From the NCBI GenBank assembly GCA_937124615.1, contig CAKZKR010000058.1:1-64000 (forward strand): a stretch of 64,000 nt of DNA, read 5' to 3'. The translations under genes and the position numbers were made by a program. Positions 55,270-64,000 of this stretch are shown here, one piece after another. Each line of letters begins with the position of its first letter. Position 1 is the stretch's first letter. This DNA comes from an uncultured bacterium (GTDB taxonomy: Bacteria; Hydrogenedentota; Hydrogenedentia; Hydrogenedentales; Hydrogenedentaceae). Under the pieces are notes generated by a model that did not search any database, was not told the DNA's origin, and worked only from the letters and a program-made list of their open reading frames with translations.

Positions 55270-57624
55270 TTATTTGATAAATCCGTAATACACCCCCATC
55301 CAATAAGGTAATAAGAAAAAGGTACCTTCTTCTTCAGATGTACCATCTTTGCCTGAACAACTACTAAGAGAGAAGGGATCGTCATCATTGCGAAGATGGG
55401 GTCTTTCCTGTATCGGTAATGCGTAACCGTCTATTTTCCAACCTCGCACTTTTTCCGGATGTTTGTCCGCATCCAGAATTATGTCCAGTCGGTGTGTGTT
55501 ATCCATGCAATATGATATAAGGTCTAATGGAATCCCTTCTAATGATTCTAAGGCATGTTCTATTGCAATGGGGTTTGGTTTCCCATAACTCATTAGTGTC
55601 ATCGGTACTAATCCTGGAACATCTGAATATAACCCATCAAATTTTTTATTTTCTAAATGTTTCATAAAATTTGTAGAGCAAGAAAGATATAATAGATGCC
55701 AGAAGGGCTGTCTCATTCTGCTCGCATGTTGCCATGCGTGATCTAAAGCAATTCTCCACATTAAAAGTCTTTCCGGATCTTCTTCATAGCAGAATATCCC
55801 ATACCAACTCATAAGACACAGATTATTATCCCATGGAACAACATAATCCGGAGGAAAATACATCTTCGACTGCATTGCATTAACATGATAAAAATATTTA
55901 TTGCAAAGTTCATTAAATTTTTCATTATAAATCTTATCTCCTGTAACATGATGAGCTACTCGTAAGAAAGATAACATCATCATCGAATTTAACCCTCGTT
56001 GTTCCCAACCTTTAAGAGAATGGAACATTTCGGGATTGAAGTAAGCCCATCTTGTAGGTTTTCCATCATGGTCTACTAAGCAATAATTATTATTTATTAA
56101 ATGGTCCGTTACTGCCTTAACAACTTCCCGCACAGGCTGTTTTTCTTCTTCAGTTTCAGCCACAAGGTCATAATAGATACCATAAAAGAAGTAATGCCCT
56201 GCTAATTCATCCGAACTGGTGTCACATTTCCACATATATTTACCATCTGACGAAGTTACAAAACGAGGGACAATCTGTTTCCATAAAGGGTCTGTAATTT
56301 GTCTTTTTGCATTGTATTCATATCCCATAATTTCATTCACAGGTTCATGCCAGTCTATAGGTATTACAACTCGTGCGGGCATATCTCTTTCTGTTATATC
56401 GACAAGTCGTTTACAGGCGAAAAAACTCCGCTTCGCGATTTCTTTCGATTTCGGGTCTTTCGTTACGGCATATCGGAAAGCATGAACTGCTCCATACATT
56501 GATGTATAAAGTCCGTCATTGTCAGAAATAGATGGAGTCCATGTCTCTGGGTTGTAAGGTTCTTTAAGGCCACAAGAAGTAACATAACCATCTCTATTAT
56601 GTCGTTCTTCTACTTGTTGGATGAAGTAGTCTGATTTTTCTTCAAAGTTCATTAATTTGCGTTCTATAAGAGAAAGCCCTTCCGATGTGGCGAACCACGC
56701 ATTTCCATTTGGTTCAACCGCAATTGAATTCACATAATCATGCATTAACCAACGATGGCTGAATCGATAAGTAAATTTTCCTTTTTCATGACGGATAGCT
56801 CCCCGGGTCGTAGCAAACCATACTACATCCTCTTTTTCCCCGGAAGTCGCGGAAAGGAATTCATTCCATGGTAAGCCTTCATTTCCTGTATATAGTAACC
56901 ATGTATTCCCATTGTATTGGCCAACTCCTTCCTTACTTCCAAACCATAAGTTCCCTTTTTTGTCAAAAGTAAGAGCCCTTACTTCTCGAGGAGCCCACCT
57001 ACGATTATGGTCTTCTGGCAATAGCCATATCCAATCTGATTTTTGAGAATCGTGTATAAAAATGCCTTCTTTAGTTCCGACAACAATCTCTCCATTTTTC
57101 CCTACTGCTATAGAATAAATATTTGAACCCGGTCCATCAATTATCTTTTGAGATTCCGTAGTCGTTTCGTAACAAATCAGCTTTTTATTACAAATTATAT
57201 ATAGTTTTGTTCCATTATTCGATAAAGTTATGGCATATAAGCCTGTAATTTTTTCTTGTATTTTTAAATTGAGGACATTCCATTTATTCTCGGCAGGATT
57301 ATATTGTGCGACTTGATTATCATCTGAAATAAAAATAACATTTCCCGTACCTATTAGGATAGAGGGTATAATCGATGTGGTATTGGTAATCGTCAACCAT
57401 TGATTATTTGTATAACTTTGTATGTTTCCAGAATGAGTTAGAATAAAAATACCATATGGATGTAAAAAAGTAACATGTTTGACATTATTATTTATCAATC
57501 CTTCTTTTTCCCTAAAGATAGTTCTTACCTCTTGAACAAAGGATTCATTTCTTTGTGTAACAGCAAATATATTACTATTGAGGCAAGATATAATGAGACA
57601 TAAAAAGATAAATTGTTTTTTCAT
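55270..57624 (-). CDS. Exported propeller-toroid fusion protein, probably carbohydrate-acting
   Basis: A 784-residue protein with signal peptide (FIFLCLIISCLNSNIFA). Residues about 25-330 are a beta-propeller with the repeats known from two-component-regulator sensors (NLWFGSKEGVGQYNGNTW, VVWFATTRGAIRHEKGKF, NAWFATSEGLSLIERK). From about 345 a helical domain follows that resembles an alpha/alpha toroid of glycosidases or lyases (FFACKRLVDITERD, MPARVVIPIDWHEP, WAYFNPEMFHSLKGWEQRG). No kinase part exists. I infer a secreted glycan-binding or glycan-cleaving protein. AAGGAG precedes the start. The GH2-like gene is 29 bases upstream on the same strand. Confidence 0.75.
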   Translation of the reverse strand: MKKQFIFLCLIISCLNSNIFAVTQRNESFVQEVRTIFREKEGLINNNVKHVTFLHPYGIFILTHSGNIQSYTNNQWLTITNTTSIIPSILIGTGNVIFISDDNQVAQYNPAENKWNVLNLKIQEKITGLYAITLSNNGTKLYIICNKKLICYETTTESQKIIDGPGSNIYSIAVGKNGEIVVGTKEGIFIHDSQKSDWIWLLPEDHNRRWAPREVRALTFDKKGNLWFGSKEGVGQYNGNTWLLYTGNEGLPWNEFLSATSGEKEDVVWFATTRGAIRHEKGKFTYRFSHRWLMHDYVNSIAVEPNGNAWFATSEGLSLIERKLMNFEEKSDYFIQQVEERHNRDGYVTSCGLKEPYNPETWTPSISDNDGLYTSMYGAVHAFRYAVTKDPKSKEIAKRSFFACKRLVDITERDMPARVVIPIDWHEPVNEIMGYEYNAKRQITDPLWKQIVPRFVTSSDGKYMWKCDTSSDELAGHYFFYGIYYDLVAETEEEKQPVREVVKAVTDHLINNNYCLVDHDGKPTRWAYFNPEMFHSLKGWEQRGLNSMMMLSFLRVAHHVTGDKIYNEKFNELCNKYFYHVNAMQSKMYFPPDYVVPWDNNLCLMSWYGIFCYEEDPERLLMWRIALDHAWQHASRMRQPFWHLLYLSCSTNFMKHLENKKFDGLYSDVPGLVPMTLMSYGKPNPIAIEHALESLEGIPLDLISYCMDNTHRLDIILDADKHPEKVRGWKIDGYALPIQERPHLRNDDDPFSLSSCSGKDGTSEEEGTFFLLPYWMGVYYGFIK

Positions 57625-57653
57625 ATACCGCTCCTTAAAATATTGATTTACTT

Positions 57654-60600
57654 TTACCAGTTTATATTGATTGGTTTTCTTCTGTTATTGTAGAAATTAA
57701 TAGAAAAGGAATGTTCTCCTTTTTCTTTGATAACTTTAATAAATATTGAATTTTTCCATTTGTTTAAGGTTACTTTTGATTCAAATATTTGGACCTTTGA
57801 AAGGTAATTTAGGTTTTCCAGAACTTTATTATTATTGAGCCATAATTGAAACATGTTAGAAGTCTCTAACTGTACAATGACCTCTTCTTTGTTTTCATAG
57901 TTAAATTCTGCAAATGCAAATGCGACACCACTATCCTGGAAAAGGTAATAAGGGTCCAAAGACAGGGATAAAGCCTCGTGAAAATCAAGGAGGTGTTTTT
58001 CTTCCCTATCTGTATAATAGGGTTTCCATTCTACTTCGCCATATTTGCCCCAGTATTTTGAATTTATATCAATAGAATTAACATTTGGATATGAAGATTT
58101 TTCTTCAGATTTATCCTCAATAATTGCGAATTCTCCTATAACCATCCATTTTCGAAGTCGGTTGTTTCTTTGGGCTCGTAAATGTTCAAGGGTATTTTGT
58201 AGTAATGGAATATTTTTATCGGCAGGTATAGCCCTGCGAGAAAAGTAATTTACCATATTTATAAGCAAGTGTGTGGCCACGGGGTCTTCTGGAATATTCT
58301 CCAAAATTCTTAAATTAACAAATACAAGTTTCCCAACACCATAACGGTTAACAAGAATATCAGAGCCCCAAAAAGGTTCTTTGTCATTTTCTTTTGGGAA
58401 AAGAAGACAACCACAAATATCCTCATCTCCTTTTTCTAAAAATATTTTTGTCGGGATAATGTTTTTATATTCCTGTTTTATTACACAACGGTTGGGTAAA
58501 TTAAGAAAAAGTGGATGCGGTTTAACATAATGGAAATGTAGAAATTCATTAGGATAATTCAGATTTATAGAGTGAAACTGAGGACAATTAGGGAAGATTT
58601 TGATTAGTTCATTCCAATCATCGGGTGGAGAAAAAATTATTCCAACAGCCCCATGTCGTACCTGTTCCATCATGGATACAAATTCATTTTCTGGATATGA
58701 AAAAACAGAATTATAGATTGGAGGAATTATATAGATAGGGGAAAAAGATATGGATTTCCCTACCCATGGAGCACATAACTTTGAAAATTTTTTCTGAATA
58801 TCTATAAATTCAACAGGGACATTTGTCGGTTGGGGTGTTGGAAGGACATAAAAACTCTGGTATGTTTCGGATATAGTTTGATTATTTAATGATAAACGGG
58901 CGATTAATATATGTTGGCCTACTTTCCCCGACCCTGAAATCTCTCCCGTCCAGAGTGTACTGTTGTCTTTTTTTAGTTTAAGTTCTTTCTTTTTTTTCCA
59001 TAATACTTGTTGAGATGGGCTTGATATATGAAGAGATAATATGGCATTGGACCCTTTTTCAATTCGAAAAATTTCTCTATTGTGAGGTATGAAAAATATA
59101 TTGACAGTTGTTTCTTCATCCTGTAAAATATTTGTCTTATCACAGGATATAACCAATTTGCAGTTATCATTTATTTTCTGTAATTGGGCAACAAGTTCAT
59201 CAGAAATTTTCAAAAAATTAGAAGATTCATTTAAGTGAAAGGGATTTCTTTTATATATATTATGGAAACAATATCCTTTTATTTTAGAGTTCTGTAATAG
59301 GGAAGTTACGCAAAATTGTAAATTAGACATATAAATTTCTTGTATTTGTTCTAGAAAGTTTTCCACGGAGTTTAGTGATAAACTCAAATCCCGTTCTTCA
59401 AATCCTTTTTTGATTATTGCTTTATAATGTTCATAAGTATCTTTTTCATTTATTATTTTAAAATCAGTTCTGTTTAGTTGAGACTGAATTATAAAATTCG
59501 GAGTATTTTCGTTACCTATATGTTCAAAGAAATTTTGCATGTTTTCATGTGGATATTCTTGTAGTTTTGTCCATATTTGTTTTATAGAGGACATTTCTAT
59601 ATTGTAGGGAATGCAATATTGGGATGGGTTTTTAAAGAGAGGAGAAGGAGGGGATAGCATGATTAATCTACTCCTGTCGATTTTCCTGAGTCTATGAACA
59701 AAACTGGATGTATTAAAGTTTTCTGATGTGTATTCGAGTAGTAGCCATACAAAGGACGGATTGTTGAGTCGTTGATCCAACATTTCTTCAATTTCGATTT
59801 GCGACAGTTCTCTCCATCTTTTAAAATTTGTATCACATTGTAGTGATGGTGTTTCTGCAATCATGATTCCTATTTCATCACAGATACGAATTATTTTGTC
59901 AGGTAATGGTTGTCCATAAGATAGCAAAAGATTAAAATTGGCTTTGCATATTTTTAAAAAACAGTCCTTTAGATTGTCATCAGAATATAAGGGAGTATTT
60001 AAGTTTTCGATATTCCAATCAAAATGGAATGCACGAACATAAAAAGGCTTAAAATTCAGGGTGAATTGGTTTTCATTTATACTGAAATCTCTCATTCCAA
60101 ATTTGATTTCTGCAAAGTCTGACGATGCATCTGTGATATATTCAACTTGCATTGTGTATAACTGAGGTGAGTTGGGTCCCCATGTCTTGAAATTTTCTAA
60201 TTGCATTACTAATTTAGGCTGTTTACTTTCTATACATACATCTAATTCAGGAATTTTTGTTCGTAGGATACAATCTCTATGATTGACATATACATTGGTT
60301 ATGACTCTTTTCCCCCGAATATCAGGTCTAACCTGAATATTCTGAATATGATAAAGAGGGGTAAATTCGATATAGATATTACCCCAAATTCCAGGAAATC
60401 GAATCCAGGATGTATCATATACTATTGAAGATATTGGACTACTCCCAATAGGAAAGGGAGATACTTTTATTACAAGTAAATTTTTCCCGGTATGAGTATA
60501 CTTTGTGATATTAAAATTAAATTTGGTAAAAGATCCTTCATGTGTCCCTATATAATGTCCGTTTAACCATAATACTGATTTATAGTTGATATTTTGCAGG

Positions 60601-60833
60601 TGTAAGAATAGAAGAATATCCTTTTTCACACTTTGAATATCAAATTCTTTGAGAAACCATAAATCGGAAGTGTCATTTATGTCTTGGATGGGTTTTGTTA
60701 GAGGGAGTAAGATTTTTGCTCCCTTTTCGAATGGGGGGGTGGAAAACCATTGTTGCTCTTCACCCTTTTTATCAGGGTCGGGAATGAAAAGCCAATCTCC
60801 ATCTATATTCAATTTTTGTCGGTTCGGGAACAT
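57654..60833 (-). CDS. GH2-like multidomain protein with missing catalytic motif
   Basis: A 1059-residue protein with beta-galactosidase/glucuronidase layout: jelly-roll sugar-binding domain (SVLWLNGHYIGTHEG near 86-100, FPGIWGNIYIEF near 146-157), Ig-like domain, then a barrel near 255-530. The barrel keeps GH2 landmarks (FKPFYVRAFHFDW, ICDEIGIMIAE, NNPSFVW) but the acid/base Asn-Glu after the tryptophan is gone (WLLLEYTSEN, 363-372), as is the R-x-x-H before the aspartate helix. Residues about 690-870 look like a glutaminase-type trimerisation domain (YGVGKLVFVNLRILE), and the end is another sandwich. No signal peptide is seen. It may bind rather than cleave glycans. Confidence 0.8.
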   Translation of the reverse strand: MFPNRQKLNIDGDWLFIPDPDKKGEEQQWFSTPPFEKGAKILLPLTKPIQDINDTSDLWFLKEFDIQSVKKDILLFLHLQNINYKSVLWLNGHYIGTHEGSFTKFNFNITKYTHTGKNLLVIKVSPFPIGSSPISSIVYDTSWIRFPGIWGNIYIEFTPLYHIQNIQVRPDIRGKRVITNVYVNHRDCILRTKIPELDVCIESKQPKLVMQLENFKTWGPNSPQLYTMQVEYITDASSDFAEIKFGMRDFSINENQFTLNFKPFYVRAFHFDWNIENLNTPLYSDDNLKDCFLKICKANFNLLLSYGQPLPDKIIRICDEIGIMIAETPSLQCDTNFKRWRELSQIEIEEMLDQRLNNPSFVWLLLEYTSENFNTSSFVHRLRKIDRSRLIMLSPPSPLFKNPSQYCIPYNIEMSSIKQIWTKLQEYPHENMQNFFEHIGNENTPNFIIQSQLNRTDFKIINEKDTYEHYKAIIKKGFEERDLSLSLNSVENFLEQIQEIYMSNLQFCVTSLLQNSKIKGYCFHNIYKRNPFHLNESSNFLKISDELVAQLQKINDNCKLVISCDKTNILQDEETTVNIFFIPHNREIFRIEKGSNAILSLHISSPSQQVLWKKKKELKLKKDNSTLWTGEISGSGKVGQHILIARLSLNNQTISETYQSFYVLPTPQPTNVPVEFIDIQKKFSKLCAPWVGKSISFSPIYIIPPIYNSVFSYPENEFVSMMEQVRHGAVGIIFSPPDDWNELIKIFPNCPQFHSINLNYPNEFLHFHYVKPHPLFLNLPNRCVIKQEYKNIIPTKIFLEKGDEDICGCLLFPKENDKEPFWGSDILVNRYGVGKLVFVNLRILENIPEDPVATHLLINMVNYFSRRAIPADKNIPLLQNTLEHLRAQRNNRLRKWMVIGEFAIIEDKSEEKSSYPNVNSIDINSKYWGKYGEVEWKPYYTDREEKHLLDFHEALSLSLDPYYLFQDSGVAFAFAEFNYENKEEVIVQLETSNMFQLWLNNNKVLENLNYLSKVQIFESKVTLNKWKNSIFIKVIKEKGEHSFSINFYNNRRKPININW

Positions 60834-60956
60834 GAAAAACCCTTAACTGTCTCGAACTTGGAAATTATAATTTTACTTTTAATTGGAATATGAGGTCAAA
60901 TTATACTATATTTTTATATCCTTTGGCTCATAAAAAAGATAAAGGAAATAAAAAAA

Positions 60957-61970
60957 ATGAATGTAATCTTGTTTTGTATTGTTTGTTTTATAAAAACAGC
61001 CATATCTAATGAATTTACATTACCGGATATTCCAAACGAATTTAAATCAATAGAAAAGAAATTCTCAAATTATGAAGTAATACTCCGTCCTGATAAGAGT
61101 GAACCTGAATGGTGGGCAGGAGCCCCTTCAGTTGTTCAAGACAGTAATGGGGAGTTTTGGCTTGCGTGTAGAATGCGAACAGCAGAAGGACAGAGAGGTT
61201 TCAGGGGTTACGAAATTCGGATATTAAAAAGCAAAGATGGAATTCACTTTGAGAAAGTTAAAAGCATTTTAAGGGAGGAAGTTCCCCTTCCGGGTTTCGA
61301 AAGACCATCAATTCTGATAGACCCAAATTCGAATAAATTTAAATTGTATGCATGCGCTCCTGACAGGGAAGGAGTGTGGTCTATTATTAAGTTTGAAGAT
61401 GTAGATGACCCACATAACTTTCAGCCCAATACAGCCCGAAAAGTTATTTCTCCACTTAATAAAAGGTTTGAACGGGATATTTGCCCTCGTGGATACAAAG
61501 ACCCGGTTATCATTTTAAGCGATGGGGTCTATCATTGCTATACAATTGGTTATATACGCGAGAACGAATGGATTTTTCATTTTACAAGTGAAGACGGTGA
61601 AAAATGGAAACCTGTAGGCGATATAAACGAACCGATAATGAGTTTAACAGGTTGGCATAATTTCTTTGTAAGACCGGCCTCTATTTTGCCTGTTGGAATA
61701 GGTTTTCTCTTTATTTATGAAGGGTCAAATATAAAGTGGTTTGACCCTGTTTATAACATTGCTACTGGATTGGCATATACTTTTGATTTGCATACCCTTA
61801 TAGATCTAACACCAAATTCGCCTCTATTAGTGAGTAGTACTCCTGTGGATATGTTTATAACATTTCGTTATTCTCAATGGCTTTGGGTTGGCAACGAAAT
61901 ATGGGTATATGCAGAAGTTGTTTGTCCAGATAAAACGCACGAGATAAGGCTTTATAGAATTAAGAGGTAG
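60957..61970 (+). CDS. Exported glycosidase-like propeller protein
   Basis: The 337-residue product has a short signal peptide (ILFCIVCFIKTAIS) and looks like a five-bladed propeller of the GH43/GH130/sialidase-like kind: AGAPSVVQDSNGEFWLACRMR near 37-57, GFERPSILIDPNSNKFKLYA, CPRGYKDPVIILSDGVYHCY and WKPVGDINEPIMS. Aspartates and glutamates at blade starts fit a glycosidase, but I cannot assign catalytic residues. AAAGGAA precedes the start. It is divergent from the GH2-like gene and likely part of the same carbohydrate locus. Confidence 0.72.
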   Translation: MNVILFCIVCFIKTAISNEFTLPDIPNEFKSIEKKFSNYEVILRPDKSEPEWWAGAPSVVQDSNGEFWLACRMRTAEGQRGFRGYEIRILKSKDGIHFEKVKSILREEVPLPGFERPSILIDPNSNKFKLYACAPDREGVWSIIKFEDVDDPHNFQPNTARKVISPLNKRFERDICPRGYKDPVIILSDGVYHCYTIGYIRENEWIFHFTSEDGEKWKPVGDINEPIMSLTGWHNFFVRPASILPVGIGFLFIYEGSNIKWFDPVYNIATGLAYTFDLHTLIDLTPNSPLLVSSTPVDMFITFRYSQWLWVGNEIWVYAEVVCPDKTHEIRLYRIKR

Positions 61971-62077
61971 AATTGGGCTTGAAGATATGAGTTTTAAAAC
62001 TAATGCTCAGTTATTTTAAAATATAGTACCTGTAGTCTTAATTTCACACTTCCCTCCATTTAGAAAGGAATGCAAAA

Positions 62078-63373
62078 GTGGAAAAAATTGTAAATTTATG
62101 TAAGAGAAGAGGTTTAATTTTTCAATCCAGTGAGATTTATGGGGGTATAAATGGATTTTGGGATTATGGCCCTCTGGGTGTGGAACTGAAAAAGAACTTA
62201 AAAGATGATTGGTGGTATGTTTTTGTACAAACAAGAGATGATATGGTGGGATTGGATGCAAGTATTATTATGCATCCCGATACATGGGTTGCCAGTGGAC
62301 ATGTCGAGGCTTTCCACGATATGTTGGTGGATTGTAAATCATGTAAAAAAAGGTTTCGCGCGGACCATATTGAAGGGGACCATTGTCCGGAATGTGGAGG
62401 GGAATTGACAGAGCCCCGAGCCTTTAATAGCATGTTAAGAACTCGGATTGGAGTAAGTGACGATACTGCAGTTGATACATATCTCAGACCGGAGACGTGT
62501 CAATCAATCTTTGTAGACTTTAAACAAATATATAGTACCAGTCGTGTAAAAGTACCGTTTGGGATTGCTCAGGTAGGTAAAAGTTTCAGGAACGAAGTAA
62601 ATCCTCGTAATTTTATTTTTAGAAGTAGAGAATTTGAACAGATGGAGATAGAGTTTTTTTGTAGAGAAGAAGAAGAAGACCATTGGTTTGAGCGCTGGCA
62701 AGAGTGGATTTGGCAGTGGTATCTGGATATTGGAATCCGCGCGAACCAATTACGATGGTATGAGCATCCAAAAGAATCTTTAGCTCATTATTCAAAAAGA
62801 ACAGTTGATATTGAATATGAATTCCCCTTTGGATGGGGAGAACTTCAGGGATTAGCAAATCGAGGCAAGTTTGATTTGACTCAACATTCAAACCATTCGA
62901 GTAAAGACCTTTCTTATTTTGATGCTGAAAGAAATGAAAGATATATCCCTACTGTAATCGAACCATCGGCAGGTGTTGACCGGACTGTGTTAGCAGTGCT
63001 TTGTGATGCATATGATGAAGAAATGGTAGAAGGTGAGTTACGAGTGGTCCTTCGACTTCATCCCCGCATAGCTCCAATCAAGGCTGGTGTTTTCCCATTA
63101 GTAAAGAAACATGGTCTATCAGAAATAGCCATGGACCTTGAAAAGAAGTTGCGGAGAAAGTTTGTAACTTTCTATGATGACTCAGGGGCTATTGGACGCA
63201 GGTACCGCCGTATGGATGAAGTAGGAACACCCTTCTGTATAACAGTCGATTTTCAAACAAAGGAAGACGGAACTGTAACAATTCGTGAACGCGACGCGAT
63301 GACGCAGGTTCGTTTACCTATGGAAGATGTAGCAGGTTTTATAGAAAAACATATTACCCACGAACGCTCTTAA
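62078..63373 (+). CDS. glyQS: Glycyl-tRNA synthetase, dimeric class II type
   Basis: Charges tRNA-Gly. The 431-residue single-chain enzyme has the family start (IFQSSEIYGGINGFWDYGPLG), a zinc ribbon (CKSC...CPEC, about 84-110), motif 2 (FRNEVNPRNFIFRSREF), the GWGEL.GIA-like block (GWGELQGLANRG), motif 3 (EPSAGVDRTVLAV) and the C-terminal anticodon domain (RLHPRIAPIKAGVFPL). Start is GTG at 62078 with AAAGGA at 8 bases. The preceding 107-base gap is too short for a T-box leader and shows none. Confidence 0.95.
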   Translation: MEKIVNLCKRRGLIFQSSEIYGGINGFWDYGPLGVELKKNLKDDWWYVFVQTRDDMVGLDASIIMHPDTWVASGHVEAFHDMLVDCKSCKKRFRADHIEGDHCPECGGELTEPRAFNSMLRTRIGVSDDTAVDTYLRPETCQSIFVDFKQIYSTSRVKVPFGIAQVGKSFRNEVNPRNFIFRSREFEQMEIEFFCREEEEDHWFERWQEWIWQWYLDIGIRANQLRWYEHPKESLAHYSKRTVDIEYEFPFGWGELQGLANRGKFDLTQHSNHSSKDLSYFDAERNERYIPTVIEPSAGVDRTVLAVLCDAYDEEMVEGELRVVLRLHPRIAPIKAGVFPLVKKHGLSEIAMDLEKKLRRKFVTFYDDSGAIGRRYRRMDEVGTPFCITVDFQTKEDGTVTIRERDAMTQVRLPMEDVAGFIEKHITHERS

Positions 63374-63381
63374 TCATTTCA

Positions 63382-64000
63382 ATGGATTTGTTTAATAAAT
63401 GTGCTGAGAACTACGACCAATTTCGTAAAGGGAGTACTCCTTATCTTTTTACTATCATCTCACTACTGAAAAGATTTAAAAACCGTAATATTCTTGATTT
63501 GGGTTGTGGAACAGGCAATCTTTTTTTACAATTATCTCCGCATTGGAAGGGGAATTATGTCGGTATTGATATTTCCGAAAAGATGTTAAGAAAAGCTCAA
63601 GAGAAAAAAATTTCTGCAGAGTGGATTTATGCAGATGTTCGAAATATTCCATGTCAGGATGCTTCTTTTGATGGGATAACAGGAATATATGTTTTACATC
63701 TGTTAGATGACATTTCCAGAATATTAACGGAGTCTCGAAGAATACTAAAAAGTGGATGGGTTGTTTTTGTTTCTGCTCCACATCATTTTATAAAAAATCA
63801 TCCCTTAAACCAATTCTTTCCCAGTTTTTCAAAAATAGATATTCAGCGTTTCCCTGAAGAAGAAAAAATAGTAGATTTGCTTAAAGGTAAAGGTTTTTAT
63901 AATATTCGGAGAGAATATTACATATCGGTACGAGATTGGTTATCAGAAGAGTATTTAGAAAAAATTCGTTCAAAATTTATTTCTACGCTTCGACTTATCC
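63382..64000 (+). CDS. SAM-dependent methyltransferase (partial, runs off the window)
   Basis: An open frame begins at ATG 63382, 8 bases after the glyQS stop, and is still open at the window end after about 206 codons. It encodes a class I methyltransferase: start MDLFNKCAENYDQF, motif I ILDLGCGTGN, the acidic strand end YVGIDISEKML, motif II region IPCQDASFDGITGIYVLH and post-II RILKSGWVVFVSAP. The layout is that of UbiE/Methyltransf_11 small-molecule methylases; substrate unknown. Translation from the DNA shows no stop in this frame to 64000. Confidence 0.9.
   Translation, partial: MDLFNKCAENYDQFRKGSTPYLFTIISLLKRFKNRNILDLGCGTGNLFLQLSPHWKGNYVGIDISEKMLRKAQEKKISAEWIYADVRNIPCQDASFDGITGIYVLHLLDDISRILTESRRILKSGWVVFVSAPHHFIKNHPLNQFFPSFSKIDIQRFPEEEKIVDLLKGKGFYNIRREYYISVRDWLSEEYLEKIRSKFISTLRLI

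Noticed and set aside
61971-62077. Possible T-box or other leader before glycyl-tRNA synthetase
   Set aside because: The gap is too short for a T-box and no T-box core sequence or terminator stem is present.
1-64000. Mobile elements, CRISPR arrays, tRNA or rRNA genes
   Set aside because: I looked for transposase motifs, regular repeats and tRNA-like cloverleafs in all gaps and found none; all gaps are under 300 bases.

Overview
The window is an AT-rich stretch (by eye roughly 35-37% GC) of a bacterial chromosome. It holds 53 protein-coding genes, packed tightly on both strands. I found no rRNA, tRNA, CRISPR array, insertion sequence or prophage, and no gene-free stretch longer than 300 bases. 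The host is a diderm: BamA, a Skp/OmpH chaperone, LpxD and an LpxC-FabZ fusion lie in a row. The prepilin-like protein with an H-X9-DG end, the Tat-exported Gfo/Idh/MocA oxidoreductase, the exported sugar isomerase and the many carbohydrate-active enzymes are typical of PVC/FCB-type environmental phyla. Candidatus Hydrogenedentes or a neighbour fits best, but this is inference without any marker-gene search.

Layout. 1-5545: an overlapping run of radA, disA (c-di-AMP synthase) and pyrK-pyrD-pyrF-pyrE. 5576-12990: a GH4-like enzyme, a HEAT-repeat protein, acylphosphatase, a coiled-coil protein, an exported sugar isomerase-like protein, a sialidase, an aldo/keto reductase and a small EF-hand membrane protein. 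13052-18818: a GT2, two tandem alpha/beta hydrolases, a DMT permease, a metallophosphoesterase and a prepilin-like protein. 18973-23186: mcsA, a strongly degenerate mcsB and clpC. 23245-28689: the outer-membrane block bamA-ompH-lpxD-lpxC/fabZ.

28826-32067: an HlyD-type lipoprotein plus ABC-2 exporter. 32171-36543: an MFS permease, a phosphatidylcholine synthase-like enzyme, a GT-C-type membrane transferase and a phosphopantetheinyl transferase. 36550-37914: a Tat-secreted Gfo/Idh/MocA protein. 38119-44762: an ExeA/GspA-like ATPase with a peptidoglycan-binding tail, a hybrid histidine kinase and an MltD-like transglycosylase with seven LysM repeats. 44847-49071: a PEBP protein, a GH38 alpha-mannosidase and a PsiE-like protein. 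49095-51870: an ABC ATPase, its permease and an unknown repeat protein.

51884-55254: a sugar nucleotidyltransferase, a short GspE/PilB ATPase and a TPR membrane protein. 55270-61970: three unusual carbohydrate-related proteins, namely a propeller plus toroid fusion, a GH2-like protein without its catalytic motif, and a propeller-type glycosidase-like protein. 62078-64000: glycyl-tRNA synthetase and the start of a methyltransferase gene that runs off the window.

The most notable items are the McsB homologue, which has lost essentially every kinase motif yet remains between McsA and ClpC, and the 55-62 kb carbohydrate locus with unusual domain fusions.
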